A stretch of 64,000 bases of DNA from Gammaproteobacteria bacterium. GTDB lineage: Bacteria; Pseudomonadota; Gammaproteobacteria; Nevskiales; Nevskiaceae. Below, in pieces: positions 34,203 to 42,679 of the stretch. The stretch covers positions 124,001-188,000 of the forward strand of contig JAPLSA010000005.1 of NCBI GenBank assembly GCA_026398815.1. Reading direction: 5' to 3'. A model generated the notes under the pieces. It worked only from the letters and a program-made list of their open reading frames with translations. It was not told the origin of the DNA and did not search any database. Position 1 is the stretch's first letter. Each line of letters starts with the position of its first letter. The position numbers and the translations under genes are program-made.

Positions 34203-35831
34203 TCAGCCGCCCCGCAATACCTCGCGCGCGGCGTTGCGTCCCGGCGCGCCGGTGACGCCGCCGCCGGGATGGCAGCCGGCGCCGCAGAGGTAGAGCCCGG
34301 CCAGCGGGGTCCGGTAGTCGGCCCAGCCGGCGATCGGGCGCATCGAGAACAGCTGATGCAGGGCCATCGCGCCGTGGAAGATGTTGCCGCCGGTCAGGGC
34401 GAAGCGGCGTTCCAGGTCGAGCGGCGTCAGCACCTGGCGACCGAGGATCGAGGCGGCGAAGTTCGGGGCGTACTGGTTGACGGCGGCGATGCAGCGGTCG
34501 GCGAACGGCTCGCGCAGCGTGTCCCAGTCCAGGCCGTCGGCAGGCCGGTAGGGCGCGTACTGGATGAACATCTGCACGATGTGGTGGCCGGCCGGTGCCA
34601 GGGTCTGGTCGACCGAGGACGGGATGGTCAGCTCCAGGATCGGCTCGCGCGACGGCAGGCCGCGCCGGGCATCGTCATAGGCCGCTTCGAGGTATTCGAG
34701 CGTCGGGCTGATGTGGATGGTGCCGCGATGCTGCGGGCCGATCTCCGCCCGTCCCGGCAGCGCGGTGAAATCCGGCAGCTCGGAGACCGCCAGGTTGATC
34801 TTCATCGAGGCGCTGCTGTAGTCGATCCGTTCCACCGCCGCGCGGAACGCGGCCGGCAGGCTTCCGGCATCCGGCAGCAGCCGGCGGAAGGTGATCTCCG
34901 GGGTGGCGTTGGAAATCACCGTGCCGGCGCGGATGACCTCGCCGCTGTCCAGCCGCACGCCGGCCGCGCGCCCGCCTTCGACGAGGATCTCGGCGACCTC
35001 GGCGCGGCAGCGGAGTTCGACGCCGCGCGCGCGGCAGCAGGCGGCCATCGCCTCGGTGATCGCGCCCATGCCACCTTCGACATAACCCCAGACGCCGCGG
35101 GCGCCGCCGGCCGTGCCCATCACGTGATGCAGCAGCACATAGCCAGTGCCGGGCGCCGAAATCGGCTGCTGGGCACCGATCACCGCGTCGGTCGCCAGGG
35201 TCGCTTTCAGCACCTCGGACTCGAACCAGCGGTCGAGGATCGGCCGCGCGGCGCCGGTCAGCAGTTCGATGGTCTGCGGCAGTTCATCGCCCAGCGCGCG
35301 GATTGCCCGGTACAGCCGACCGCCGCGTCGCAGTTCGCGGAAGCGCATCCGCCAACTGCGCGTTCGCCACGAAACCGGCAGCGGCAGCAGGTCGGCCGGC
35401 GGCTCGGTCAGCAGCGGTTCGATGCGCTCGGCGACCCGGGTCAGCCAGGCCTCGTACTTCGGATAGGCCACCGCGTCGCGCGCCGAGAACTTGGCGATCT
35501 CGCGATGGTTCAGCGCCTCGTCCGGGCCCATCAGCAGGGATCGGCCATCGGGCAGCGGCGTGAAGCTGGACGGGTTGCGGTTCAGCACTCGGTAGCCGTA
35601 CCGGGCCAGTTCCAGTTCCTGCACGACTTCCGGCAGCAGCAGGCTGACCAGGTAGGAAGCGGTCGACGCGCGATAGCCGGGAATGATGTCCTCGGTCACT
35701 GCCGCACCGCCCGGCCGGTGATGCCGTTCCAGCACCAGCACCCGCTTGCCAGCCGCCGCCAGCGTCGCGGCACAGACCAGGCCGTTGTGGCCGGCACCGA
35801 TCACCAGGGCATCGAAGGCATCGCGGGTCAT
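34203..35831 (-). CDS. FAD-dependent oxidoreductase, PYROXD2/phytoene-desaturase-like
   Basis: 542 residues from ATG 35831. The N-terminal dinucleotide fold ALVIGAGHNGLVCAATLA with the acidic LVLERH ending binds FAD. The central region follows the CrtI/PYROXD2 pattern (RPGGAAVTEDIIPGYRAS, YVEGGMGAITEAMA, VISNATPEITFRRL) and the C-terminus has the FAD signature GLYLCGAGCHPGGGVTGAPG. Bacterial relatives are annotated as NAD(P)/FAD-dependent oxidoreductases of unknown substrate; no carotenoid genes are nearby, so phytoene desaturation is unlikely. The start is 15 bases after the stop of the EamA gene, so the two are likely co-transcribed. A TTG four codons earlier is a possible alternative start. 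Confidence 0.88.
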   Translation of the reverse strand: MTRDAFDALVIGAGHNGLVCAATLAAAGKRVLVLERHHRPGGAAVTEDIIPGYRASTASYLVSLLLPEVVQELELARYGYRVLNRNPSSFTPLPDGRSLLMGPDEALNHREIAKFSARDAVAYPKYEAWLTRVAERIEPLLTEPPADLLPLPVSWRTRSWRMRFRELRRGGRLYRAIRALGDELPQTIELLTGAARPILDRWFESEVLKATLATDAVIGAQQPISAPGTGYVLLHHVMGTAGGARGVWGYVEGGMGAITEAMAACCRARGVELRCRAEVAEILVEGGRAAGVRLDSGEVIRAGTVISNATPEITFRRLLPDAGSLPAAFRAAVERIDYSSASMKINLAVSELPDFTALPGRAEIGPQHRGTIHISPTLEYLEAAYDDARRGLPSREPILELTIPSSVDQTLAPAGHHIVQMFIQYAPYRPADGLDWDTLREPFADRCIAAVNQYAPNFAASILGRQVLTPLDLERRFALTGGNIFHGAMALHQLFSMRPIAGWADYRTPLAGLYLCGAGCHPGGGVTGAPGRNAAREVLRGG

Positions 35832-35846
35832 GGCAGAGAGCAAGGA

Positions 35847-36770
35847 TCAGGATGCCGACAGCGTGACCGGCGGCGGCCGTTCGCTCAATGCCACGATGAC
35901 GCCGGCCACCAGCAGCGCCGTGCCGGCGACCACCGCTGCCGGCGGCGCGACGCCGGACCACAGCGCGCCGTAGACGATGCCGGCGATGGTTTCGAAGACG
36001 ATCATCTGGCCAAGCAGCGAGGGCTCCAGCCGGGCGCTGGCGCGATTCCACAGCGCGTTCGCGACCCAGGAGGCCGCCAGCCCGAGGAACAGGCCGACCG
36101 CCACAAACCGCGCCCAGTCGGGCCGTGCCCAGGGCTGCGACGGCGCGGCGGCGGCAAACAGCAGTAGCGCGAACGGCAGCGCCGCCGTGCCCTGCAGCGC
36201 CGACCACTGCAGCCCGCCGATGCCGGGATGCGCGCGCATCCGCTCGCCGTTAAGCACGCCGTAGGCGGTCCACAGCAGCAGCGCGCCGATGGCGCAGACG
36301 ATGCCGATGCGGAACGCAGCGCTGCTGCCGGGGCTGTCCGCGTCTATCGCTGGTGGCTGCGCCAGCCACAGCCCGGCCAGGATCAGGCTCAGCGCCGCGA
36401 CATAGCGCGGGCTCGGCCGCTGCCGGTGGCGCAGCCGCCCGGCCAGCGACACGGTGACGGGCAGCAGGCCGATGATCAGCGTCGGCATCACATAGCCGGC
36501 GTTGCGCACCGCCACGCTGAGCAGCGCGTAGTACAGCAGGTTGCCGGACAGCGTCAGCAGCAGGGCATCACGCCAGGCACGCGGCGGAACTGGCGTCGCC
36601 GTCGGCGCTCGCGCCAGCAGCGCCAGGGTCAGCAGCGAGGCCAGCCCGTAGCTGATGTAGCGACCGGCCACCACCGCCAGCGCCGGCCAGTCCGGCAGCA
36701 GCAGCGGGCCGACGAATGCGAAGCCCCAGATCCAGCATGCGGCGATCGCCGGCAGCAGGCCGCCGCGCAT
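35847..36770 (-). CDS. EamA/DMT-superfamily transporter
   Basis: 307 residues and about ten transmembrane helices in two repeats (first starting ACWIWGFAFVGPLLLP, second at about residue 155 IGIVCAIGALLLWTAYGVLNGERM). Inner-membrane metabolite exporter of unknown substrate. It lies 15 bases after the YaeQ stop and 15 bases before the oxidoreductase start, so yaeQ, this gene and the oxidoreductase gene could form one minus-strand transcript. Distinct in sequence from the other EamA carrier in this window. Confidence 0.88.
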   Translation of the reverse strand: MRGGLLPAIAACWIWGFAFVGPLLLPDWPALAVVAGRYISYGLASLLTLALLARAPTATPVPPRAWRDALLLTLSGNLLYYALLSVAVRNAGYVMPTLIIGLLPVTVSLAGRLRHRQRPSPRYVAALSLILAGLWLAQPPAIDADSPGSSAAFRIGIVCAIGALLLWTAYGVLNGERMRAHPGIGGLQWSALQGTAALPFALLLFAAAAPSQPWARPDWARFVAVGLFLGLAASWVANALWNRASARLEPSLLGQMIVFETIAGIVYGALWSGVAPPAAVVAGTALLVAGVIVALSERPPPVTLSAS

Positions 36771-36785
36771 TGCCGACGCGGCCGT

Positions 36786-37319
36786 TCAGCGCAGCGTCTG
36801 CAGCTCGACGGCGGCGGTCCGTTCGCCGTCGCCGAGCCACAGCTGGCCGTCCTGGATCGTGCAGTGCAGCTGCATGGTCCGCTGCGCCAGCGCGGCCAGC
36901 GCGACCTCGCCGCCGACGATGATCCGCCGCACCTGCAGGTTGCGGGCGCGCGCCAGTTTCGGCTCGGCCAGCTGCCACCAGGGCTCGACCGCCCGCTGGT
37001 AGCCGTAGACGAACACTTCGCCAGCGCGGCCGCAGGCGCGGATCACCGCCTTCTCGTCCGGCTGGCCCAGCTCGATCCACTGCTCGATCTGGCCGGTCAG
37101 GTCCTTGCGCCACAGGTCCGGCTCGTCCGGATCGCTCAGGCCCTTGCCGAGCTGCAGCCGCTCGTGGGCGTGCAGCGCGAACACCAGCAGCCGCACCATC
37201 ATCCGTTCGTCTGTTTCGGACGGATGCCGGGCCACGGTCAGCGCGTGCTCGGCGTAGTAGTCGCGATCCATGTCGGCAACCTGCAGCTGCGCCTTGAAGA
37301 TGGTGGCCTTGAGTGCCAT
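36786..37319 (-). CDS. yaeQ: YaeQ family protein
   Basis: 177 residues, starting MALKATIFKAQLQVADMDRDYYA as in YaeQ. The conserved blocks HPSETDERMMVRLLVFALHA, GLSDPDEPDLWRKDLTG, WIELGQPDEKAVIRACGRA and VFVYGY are present. The fold is related to PD-(D/E)xK nucleases, with the acidic and Lys/Gln residues of that core in these blocks. YaeQ was once reported to compensate for loss of RfaH; its biochemical role remains open. ATG 37319 is chosen because it matches the family start; a long open frame continuing upstream is antisense to the envelope operon and not real. Confidence 0.92.
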   Translation of the reverse strand: MALKATIFKAQLQVADMDRDYYAEHALTVARHPSETDERMMVRLLVFALHAHERLQLGKGLSDPDEPDLWRKDLTGQIEQWIELGQPDEKAVIRACGRAGEVFVYGYQRAVEPWWQLAEPKLARARNLQVRRIIVGGEVALAALAQRTMQLHCTIQDGQLWLGDGERTAAVELQTLR

Positions 37320-37505
37320 GAACGATGGGGGCTGGAACGGGTGCAGGATGGTAGCCGCGTTGCCGCCCTGGCAGGCGTGCAGCTGCCACCGGCCTGTCCT
37401 GCGAGGCCGCTCGGTCATCCGCAGCGGCAGCCCGGCCGTATCGACCGGCTGGATGCGCGCACTGCTGCGCGGCCGTCGCGCCCGATCGCTACCATCGCCA
37501 CCACC

Positions 37506-38945
37506 ATGAACCCTCGCCCGCTTCCGTTGCGCCCCGATCACTGCCGCCGGCCGCGGCGGCTGCAGCGGATCGCGTTCGCCCTGCTGGCGCTGCTGGTCCT
37601 GGCCCGGCCGGCGGCCCAGGCGGCCGAGCCTGCCGCCGAGCAGGCCAGGACGCCAGCCAGCCCGCCGCTGGTGATCGACCCGCCGAAACTGCGCACCCAG
37701 CTGCCGAAAGTGGCGCTGCGTGCGCCGCAGGCCGATTCCGTTGCCGCCGCAACGTACCCGGCGCTGCAGCAGGCGTTTGCCGCCGGCCGGCTCGACGACG
37801 CCCGGGCGCTGGCGGCGACGGCTGTCGACGCCACCACCCGGAGCCATGGCGAGCGCGATCCGCGCAGCGTCGACGCCCGTCTGAACCGGGCCGTGGTCAG
37901 CCTTGAAAGCGGCGAAGTGCAGCTGACCGGCGAGCAGTTCACGGCGGTGATCGACGAAGCCTCGGCGATCGGCGGGCTGCGGGCGCCGCAACTGGAAACC
38001 GCGTGGTACGGACTCGGCACGAGCCTGCTGGCGGCCGGCAATCCGGCCGACGCCGAGCGCGCCTTCGCGGCGGCGCTGCAGCAGCGGCGCATCAACGCCG
38101 GCCTGCACACCCAGGACCAGGTCGGCTATCTGGACGCGATGACGCTGACCGCCCGCAGCCGCAGCCGGCTCGATCTGGCCGACGGCTTCCAGCTGCGCCG
38201 CATCGAGCTGGCCGAACGCCTGTACGGCGACGCCTCGATCGAGCGCGCCGAAGCCGCTCAGGTGCTGGCCGACTGGTACAGCAGCACCAGCCGGCCTCGC
38301 GAGGCGCTGCAGGTGCAGGCCTACCGGCTCGACATCCTCAGTCGGGTGTTCGGCCGCGACGACATCCGGCTGGTGCCGGCGCTGCTCGACGAGGCGCTGG
38401 CCTATGCCGTGGTGGTCGACAACCTCCGCGAGCGGCCGGTGACGATCCAGACCCGCAACGGCACCGTCCTGCAGAGCACCGAGCAGCCGCTGAACCAGGC
38501 GCTGCGCCTGATCCGCAAGCACGAGCCGCAGCTCAGCGCGCTGGAGCGCGGCCAGATGCTGATCCGCGTCGGCGACGTGCACTGGGTGCAGGGCGACCGC
38601 AAGCGCGCCGTGCTGGCCTGGCAGCAGGCGCGCACGATCGATGCCTCGTCGGCCCGCCGGCTGGCCCAGCCGGAACCGCTGGAATGGCCGGGCGACTGGC
38701 CGCAGCAGGCCGGCATCGACGCAGTCGGCCGGCTGGAAGTGGCGTTCACGGTCACCGATCGCGGCCGGGTAGCGGACATCGCGGTGGTCGAACAAGCCCC
38801 TGCCGGCGATGCCGCCGGCAAGGCGCTGGCCACCACGCTGCGGCGCTTGCTCGGGCGCATGAGCTTCCGTCCGGCGCTGGGCCAGGAGCGCAGCGAAAGC
38901 CGCGCCGATGTTCGCTATCGCCACCTGTTCCGGCCATCGTCGTAA
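37506..38945 (+). CDS. Periplasmic TPR protein with TonB-like C-terminal domain
   Basis: 479 residues. A signal peptide (hydrophobic core about 21-40) ends near AQA-AEP. The middle part (about 80-400) is made of helical TPR-like repeats (for example ARALAATAVDATTRSHGERDPR, WYGLGTSLLAAGNPADAERAF, GDVHWVQGDRKRAVLAWQQAR). The last about 80 residues (GRLEVAFTVTDRGRVADIAV onward, ending RMSFRPALGQERSES and the closing strand) follow the TonB C-terminal domain pattern. It has no membrane anchor or Pro-rich spacer, so it is a soluble periplasmic relative of TonB. Probably the first gene of the envelope operon; a TACCAT element sits only ten bases before the ATG. Function unknown; it may pass force or contact to outer-membrane partners. 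Confidence 0.8.
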   Translation: MNPRPLPLRPDHCRRPRRLQRIAFALLALLVLARPAAQAAEPAAEQARTPASPPLVIDPPKLRTQLPKVALRAPQADSVAAATYPALQQAFAAGRLDDARALAATAVDATTRSHGERDPRSVDARLNRAVVSLESGEVQLTGEQFTAVIDEASAIGGLRAPQLETAWYGLGTSLLAAGNPADAERAFAAALQQRRINAGLHTQDQVGYLDAMTLTARSRSRLDLADGFQLRRIELAERLYGDASIERAEAAQVLADWYSSTSRPREALQVQAYRLDILSRVFGRDDIRLVPALLDEALAYAVVVDNLRERPVTIQTRNGTVLQSTEQPLNQALRLIRKHEPQLSALERGQMLIRVGDVHWVQGDRKRAVLAWQQARTIDASSARRLAQPEPLEWPGDWPQQAGIDAVGRLEVAFTVTDRGRVADIAVVEQAPAGDAAGKALATTLRRLLGRMSFRPALGQERSESRADVRYRHLFRPSS

Positions 38946-39000
38946 ACTGAACTCGCGCCTGCTGCCGCCGTCCAATCGGCGTCCGAGGAACCGCCCCGAC

Positions 39001-39852
39001 ATGCCCACGTTCCCTTCCCGAATGCCGATGACGCGCCGGTTGTCGCCGCTGCTGGCCGCGTTGCTGCTGAGCGCCTGCGTGACGCCGCCGCAGCAGCCGA
39101 CGCCACCCACGCCGCCGACCCCGCAGCAGAAGCAGCAACCGCCGCCGACGCCGCCGGCAGCGCAGCCACCGGAGCCGGCCGCCAAGCAGGACCCGCCGCC
39201 GCCCGCGCCGACGCAGAAAACGGCCAGCCCGGCCAAACCACCCGCGGCGCCCGCCAAGCCGGCAGCAACAGCGGCCCAGGCCGCACCGCCGCCTCCACCG
39301 CCGGCAGCGTCGTCGGCAAAGCCAGCGGCTTCGGCCGCCCCGGCCGCAGCCGGCGGTCCGCCACCGCCGCCGCCGGCCGGCGCAGGCAGCGCCGGCGGCG
39401 CGATGACCGACGCCGAACGGCGCGCTGCCGTGAATCGCCAGATCGACCAGTCGCTCGAAGCCTTCGATGCCCGCCTGGCGCGCGAGCAGGTGGCGCTGGA
39501 AGCGGCCCGCGAGGCCGCGGCGGCCGCGCGCACCAGCGCCGGTGGTGGCGGTGGCGGCGGGGATTCCGGTGCCGGTGGCGCCGGCGGCCTGCCCGGCGGC
39601 GCTGCGCCGGCCGGCGGGGCGATCGGCAGCGAAGGCGATGAAAATGCGCCGCCACCGCCGCCGGGTGGCGATGGCAGCGGTCGCGCCTCACGCGGCAACC
39701 GGCCGGACCTGCCGACGCCGAAAGACATCTCCGATGGCCGCGACGACGATGTCGTGGCCCGGCAGCTGCGCGAAGCCGCTGAACGGGAAACCGACCCGGC
39801 GCTGCGTGAGCGGTTGTGGAAGGAATATCGCGACTACAAGAAGAAGCAATGA
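39001..39852 (+). CDS. Proline/alanine-rich lipoprotein
   Basis: 283 residues. Lipobox LLSAC with Cys26 as lipidated residue; Val27/Thr28 follow, with no Asp at +2, so outer-membrane sorting is expected. Residues 29-135 are almost pure Pro/Ala/Gln/Lys, an extended spacer like those in TonB or TolA that could span the periplasm. A helical segment follows (about 135-180), then a Gly-rich stretch and a charged C-terminal helix ending YRDYKKKQ. No known family. Its stop overlaps the next start in ATGA, so the two are coupled. Base composition is shaped by the repeats, which also produce spurious long frames on the other strand. Confidence 0.8.
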   Translation: MPTFPSRMPMTRRLSPLLAALLLSACVTPPQQPTPPTPPTPQQKQQPPPTPPAAQPPEPAAKQDPPPPAPTQKTASPAKPPAAPAKPAATAAQAAPPPPPPAASSAKPAASAAPAAAGGPPPPPPAGAGSAGGAMTDAERRAAVNRQIDQSLEAFDARLAREQVALEAAREAAAAARTSAGGGGGGGDSGAGGAGGLPGGAAPAGGAIGSEGDENAPPPPPGGDGSGRASRGNRPDLPTPKDISDGRDDDVVARQLREAAERETDPALRERLWKEYRDYKKKQ

Positions 39853-41099
39853 CCGCCATGAAGCCACGGCCGATGCCGCCCCGCCTCACCGCGCCGGGCC
39901 TGCTGTTCGCAGTGCTGCTGCTGGGCGGCTGCGTGACCCAGACGGTGAAGAAGATCAACAACGTCAAGGTCGAGACGGCCGCCGTCGAACTGCCGCAGGA
40001 GCAGCTGCTGGAAGTGGCGATCCTGCCGTTCGAGCCCGGCGTGCCGGACACCATGAAGGAGCAGGAAGCGCAGAACATCTCGCCGGCCGTGCGCGAGGCG
40101 GAGTCGAAGTACATCGCCCACACGCTGCGGCAGACGCTGCAGGACACCGGCTACTGGGGCGCGACGCGGGTGGTGCCGGCGGCCAGCCCCGGCGCCGATC
40201 TGACGATCAAGGGCAAGATCCTGGCCAGCGACGGCGAAACGCTGAAGGTCGCCGTCGAGGCCAGCGACGCCACCGGTCGCAAGTGGCTCGACCGGACCTA
40301 CGAGGAAACCGCTGCCGAATACGCCTACACCGAGAAGCTGCCGGCCGGCAGCGATCCGTTCCAGGATCTCTACAGCCGCATCGCCAACGACCTGCTGCAG
40401 CAGCGCAAGTCGCTGAACGCGGCGAAGCTCAAGGAGATCAACCGGGTGTCGGAGCTGCGCTTCGCGGCCGATCTCGCGCCGGCGCGCTTCGGCGAGTATC
40501 TGAAGACCGACGGCAGCGGCCGCTATTCGGTGGCGCGGCTGCCGCCGGAAGGTGATCCGTTCCTGGCCCGCATCGACCAGATCCGCAGCCGCGACGAGCT
40601 GCTGATCGACACGCTCGACCAGCACTACGGCGCGTTCAGCCAGAACATCGGCAAGAGCTACCAGGAGTGGCGCAAGTCCAGCTACCGCGAGGCCCAGGCC
40701 TACCGCGAGCTGCGCAACCAGGAAATCACCCGCAAGATTCTCGGCGCTGCGGCCGTGGTCGGCGGCATCTACGCGGCGACCACTGCCACCAATGGCGGCA
40801 CCGCGACGCTCGGCCAGCTCGGCGTCATCGGCGGCATCTACGGTTTCAAGAGCGGCATGGACAAGGGCTCCGAGAAGAAGATCCACGCCGAGGCGCTGAA
40901 GGAGCTGAACAGTTCGCTCGGCACCGAAGTGCAGACGCAGAACGTCGATCTGGACGGCAAGACCGTCAAGCTCAGCGGCTCGGCCGAGGAGCAGTACGGC
41001 CAGTGGCGCGAGCAGCTGCGCGAGCTGTACACGATCGAGACCGGTCTGCCGGCCGCCGCGCCGAAGCCGGCGGCCAAAGGCACGTCCAAGGGCTCCTGA
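39849..41099 (+). CDS. Lipoprotein of the envelope operon (large, unknown family)
   Basis: 416 residues. Lipobox LLGGC with Cys28, outer-membrane type +2 residue. After a short linker the sequence LEVAILPFEPGVPDT resembles the N-terminal part of CsgG/GNA1162-like lipoproteins that start with a nucleotide-binding-like strand. It then runs through a helical region (about 200-310) and a short hydrophobic stretch (about 295-335, AAAVVGGIYAATTA and GVIGGIYGF) that may touch or enter the membrane. The C-terminal part resembles a small adhesion or SPOR-like fold but is not assignable. ATGA overlap with the upstream lipoprotein gene; eight bases to the next gene. Confidence 0.8.
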   Translation: MTAMKPRPMPPRLTAPGLLFAVLLLGGCVTQTVKKINNVKVETAAVELPQEQLLEVAILPFEPGVPDTMKEQEAQNISPAVREAESKYIAHTLRQTLQDTGYWGATRVVPAASPGADLTIKGKILASDGETLKVAVEASDATGRKWLDRTYEETAAEYAYTEKLPAGSDPFQDLYSRIANDLLQQRKSLNAAKLKEINRVSELRFAADLAPARFGEYLKTDGSGRYSVARLPPEGDPFLARIDQIRSRDELLIDTLDQHYGAFSQNIGKSYQEWRKSSYREAQAYRELRNQEITRKILGAAAVVGGIYAATTATNGGTATLGQLGVIGGIYGFKSGMDKGSEKKIHAEALKELNSSLGTEVQTQNVDLDGKTVKLSGSAEEQYGQWREQLRELYTIETGLPAAAPKPAAKGTSKGS

Positions 41100-41107
41100 A
41101 CGGCACG

Positions 41108-42679
41108 ATGCGTGATCCTGATTCCGGCCCTGCCCGCCCCGGCGACGGCTTCGAGCGCATTGCCCCCGCCGATCTGAACACGGCACCGCTCGCCGCCGGA
41201 CCGCTGCCGTCGCGCAACGGCATCACCCCCCGCAGCCTGCTGATCGCCGCCGGCCTGATCCTGCTGCTGGCTGCGGTGCTGCTGATCGGCCTGCCGGCGC
41301 TGCTCGACGCCAGCGGCCCGGCCGCACCGGCACCGGCGGCTGTCGATGCAGCCGAGGCCGTGAAACCGCCGCCGCCGGCGCCAGCTGTCGCCAGCCCAGC
41401 GGCAGCAGCTGCGCCAGCCAGCGCCACGCCCATCTGGGATGACGAAGCGCTGCTGCGCGCCCGCGCCGAATCGCAGACCCTGGCCGCCCAGCTGGCGCCG
41501 CAGCTCGAAGCGCTGCGCGCGGCCGCCGCGCCACGCTGGGCCACTGCCGCCTTCGCCGCCGCCGAGGCCGAAGTCGGCACCGCCAAGGCGGCCTTCGATG
41601 GCCGCGACTTCCGCACCGCGGTCGAACGCTACCGCGCAGCCAGCAGCGCCGTGGCCGCACTCGACGCCGAACGTCCGCGCCAGCTCAAGGCGGCGATCGC
41701 CAACGGCTATGCGGCCCTGGCCAGCGGCGCGCTGGAACCGGCGGCAGCGGCTTTCGACCTGGCCCTGGCGATCAGCCCGGGCGATGCCGAGGCCCGCCGT
41801 GGCCAGACCCGCGTCAGCCGCTTCCCGGAGGTCCAGGCGCAGTTGCAGAAGGCCGCCAGCGCCGAGGCGCGCGGCGATCTGGCCGCCGCCGGCACGGCCT
41901 GGCGCGAAGCGCTGAAGCTCGACCCGGACACCGACGCCGCCCGCAGCGGGCTGGCTCGGCTGGACGCCGCTGCCGCCAGCGCCCGCTTCGGGAAATCGAT
42001 GGCTGCTGCGCTGGCCGCACTCGATGGCGGCCAGCTCGATGCGGCCGAGCAGGCCCTGCAGGCCGCTGCCAGCCAGCGGCCGGGCGACGCCGGCGTGGCC
42101 GATGCCCGCGCCCGCCTGGCCCGTGCCCGCCGCGAACAGCAGCTGGCGGCGCTCGAAGCGCAGGCCGCCGCTGCCGCGCGGGCCGAGAACTGGGCCGACG
42201 CCGCGCGCCATCACGAGGCGGCGCTGGCGCTCGATCCCAGCCTCGTCGCTGCCCAGGCCGGCCTGGCCGCAGCCCGGCCACGGGCGGCGCTGGCGGCACG
42301 GCTCGAGGCCTGGATCGCGCAACCGGCGCGGCTGGCCAGCGAAGCCGTGCAGGCCGACGCCAGCCAGGGCCTGGCCAGCGCCCGGGCGATCGCGACGCCG
42401 GGACCGGTGCTGCTGCAGCAGATCGCCACGCTCGACCGGCTGCTGCGCGAGGCCGCGACGCCGGTGGCGGTCCGCCTGCAGTCGGACGAGCGCACCGAGG
42501 TCACCGTCTACAAGGTCGGCCCGCAGGGTCGTTTCAAGGACAAGCAGCTGCAGCTGCGGCCCGGCCGCTACACGGCGGTCGGGGCCCGGCCCGGCTATGT
42601 CGACGTGCGGGTGGAGTTCGAGGTCGGCGCCGAGCCCGCTCCGTCGCCGGTGCTGATCCGCTGCGAGGAAAAACTGTGA
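41108..42679 (+). CDS. Inner-membrane TPR protein
   Basis: 523 residues. A cytosolic N-terminal tail of about 42 residues, one transmembrane segment (about 43-66), a Pro/Ala linker, then a long periplasmic array of Ala-rich TPR-like helices (about 110-440, for example IANGYAALASGALEPAAAAF, GDLAAAGTAWREALKLDPDT, AENWADAARHHEAALALDPS). The last 70 residues (TPVAVRLQSDERTEVTVYKVG, then LRPGRYTAVGARPGYVDVRVEF) form a PEGA-like beta domain. The next protein also carries PEGA repeats, so the two may interact. Its stop overlaps the GTG start of that gene (GTGA). Confidence 0.82.
   Translation: MRDPDSGPARPGDGFERIAPADLNTAPLAAGPLPSRNGITPRSLLIAAGLILLLAAVLLIGLPALLDASGPAAPAPAAVDAAEAVKPPPPAPAVASPAAAAAPASATPIWDDEALLRARAESQTLAAQLAPQLEALRAAAAPRWATAAFAAAEAEVGTAKAAFDGRDFRTAVERYRAASSAVAALDAERPRQLKAAIANGYAALASGALEPAAAAFDLALAISPGDAEARRGQTRVSRFPEVQAQLQKAASAEARGDLAAAGTAWREALKLDPDTDAARSGLARLDAAAASARFGKSMAAALAALDGGQLDAAEQALQAAASQRPGDAGVADARARLARARREQQLAALEAQAAAAARAENWADAARHHEAALALDPSLVAAQAGLAAARPRAALAARLEAWIAQPARLASEAVQADASQGLASARAIATPGPVLLQQIATLDRLLREAATPVAVRLQSDERTEVTVYKVGPQGRFKDKQLQLRPGRYTAVGARPGYVDVRVEFEVGAEPAPSPVLIRCEEKL

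Noticed and set aside
34203-35831. Phytoene desaturase for carotenoid synthesis
   Set aside because: Sequence fits the PYROXD2-like branch and no other carotenoid gene is in the window.
34113-36167. A 684-codon plus-strand frame
   Set aside because: Antisense to the FAD oxidoreductase, which has both FAD signatures.
36786-39728. A 980-codon minus-strand frame continuing upstream of yaeQ
   Set aside because: Only its last 177 codons are YaeQ; the rest is antisense to the TPR and Pro-rich lipoprotein genes and reflects their low-complexity sequence.
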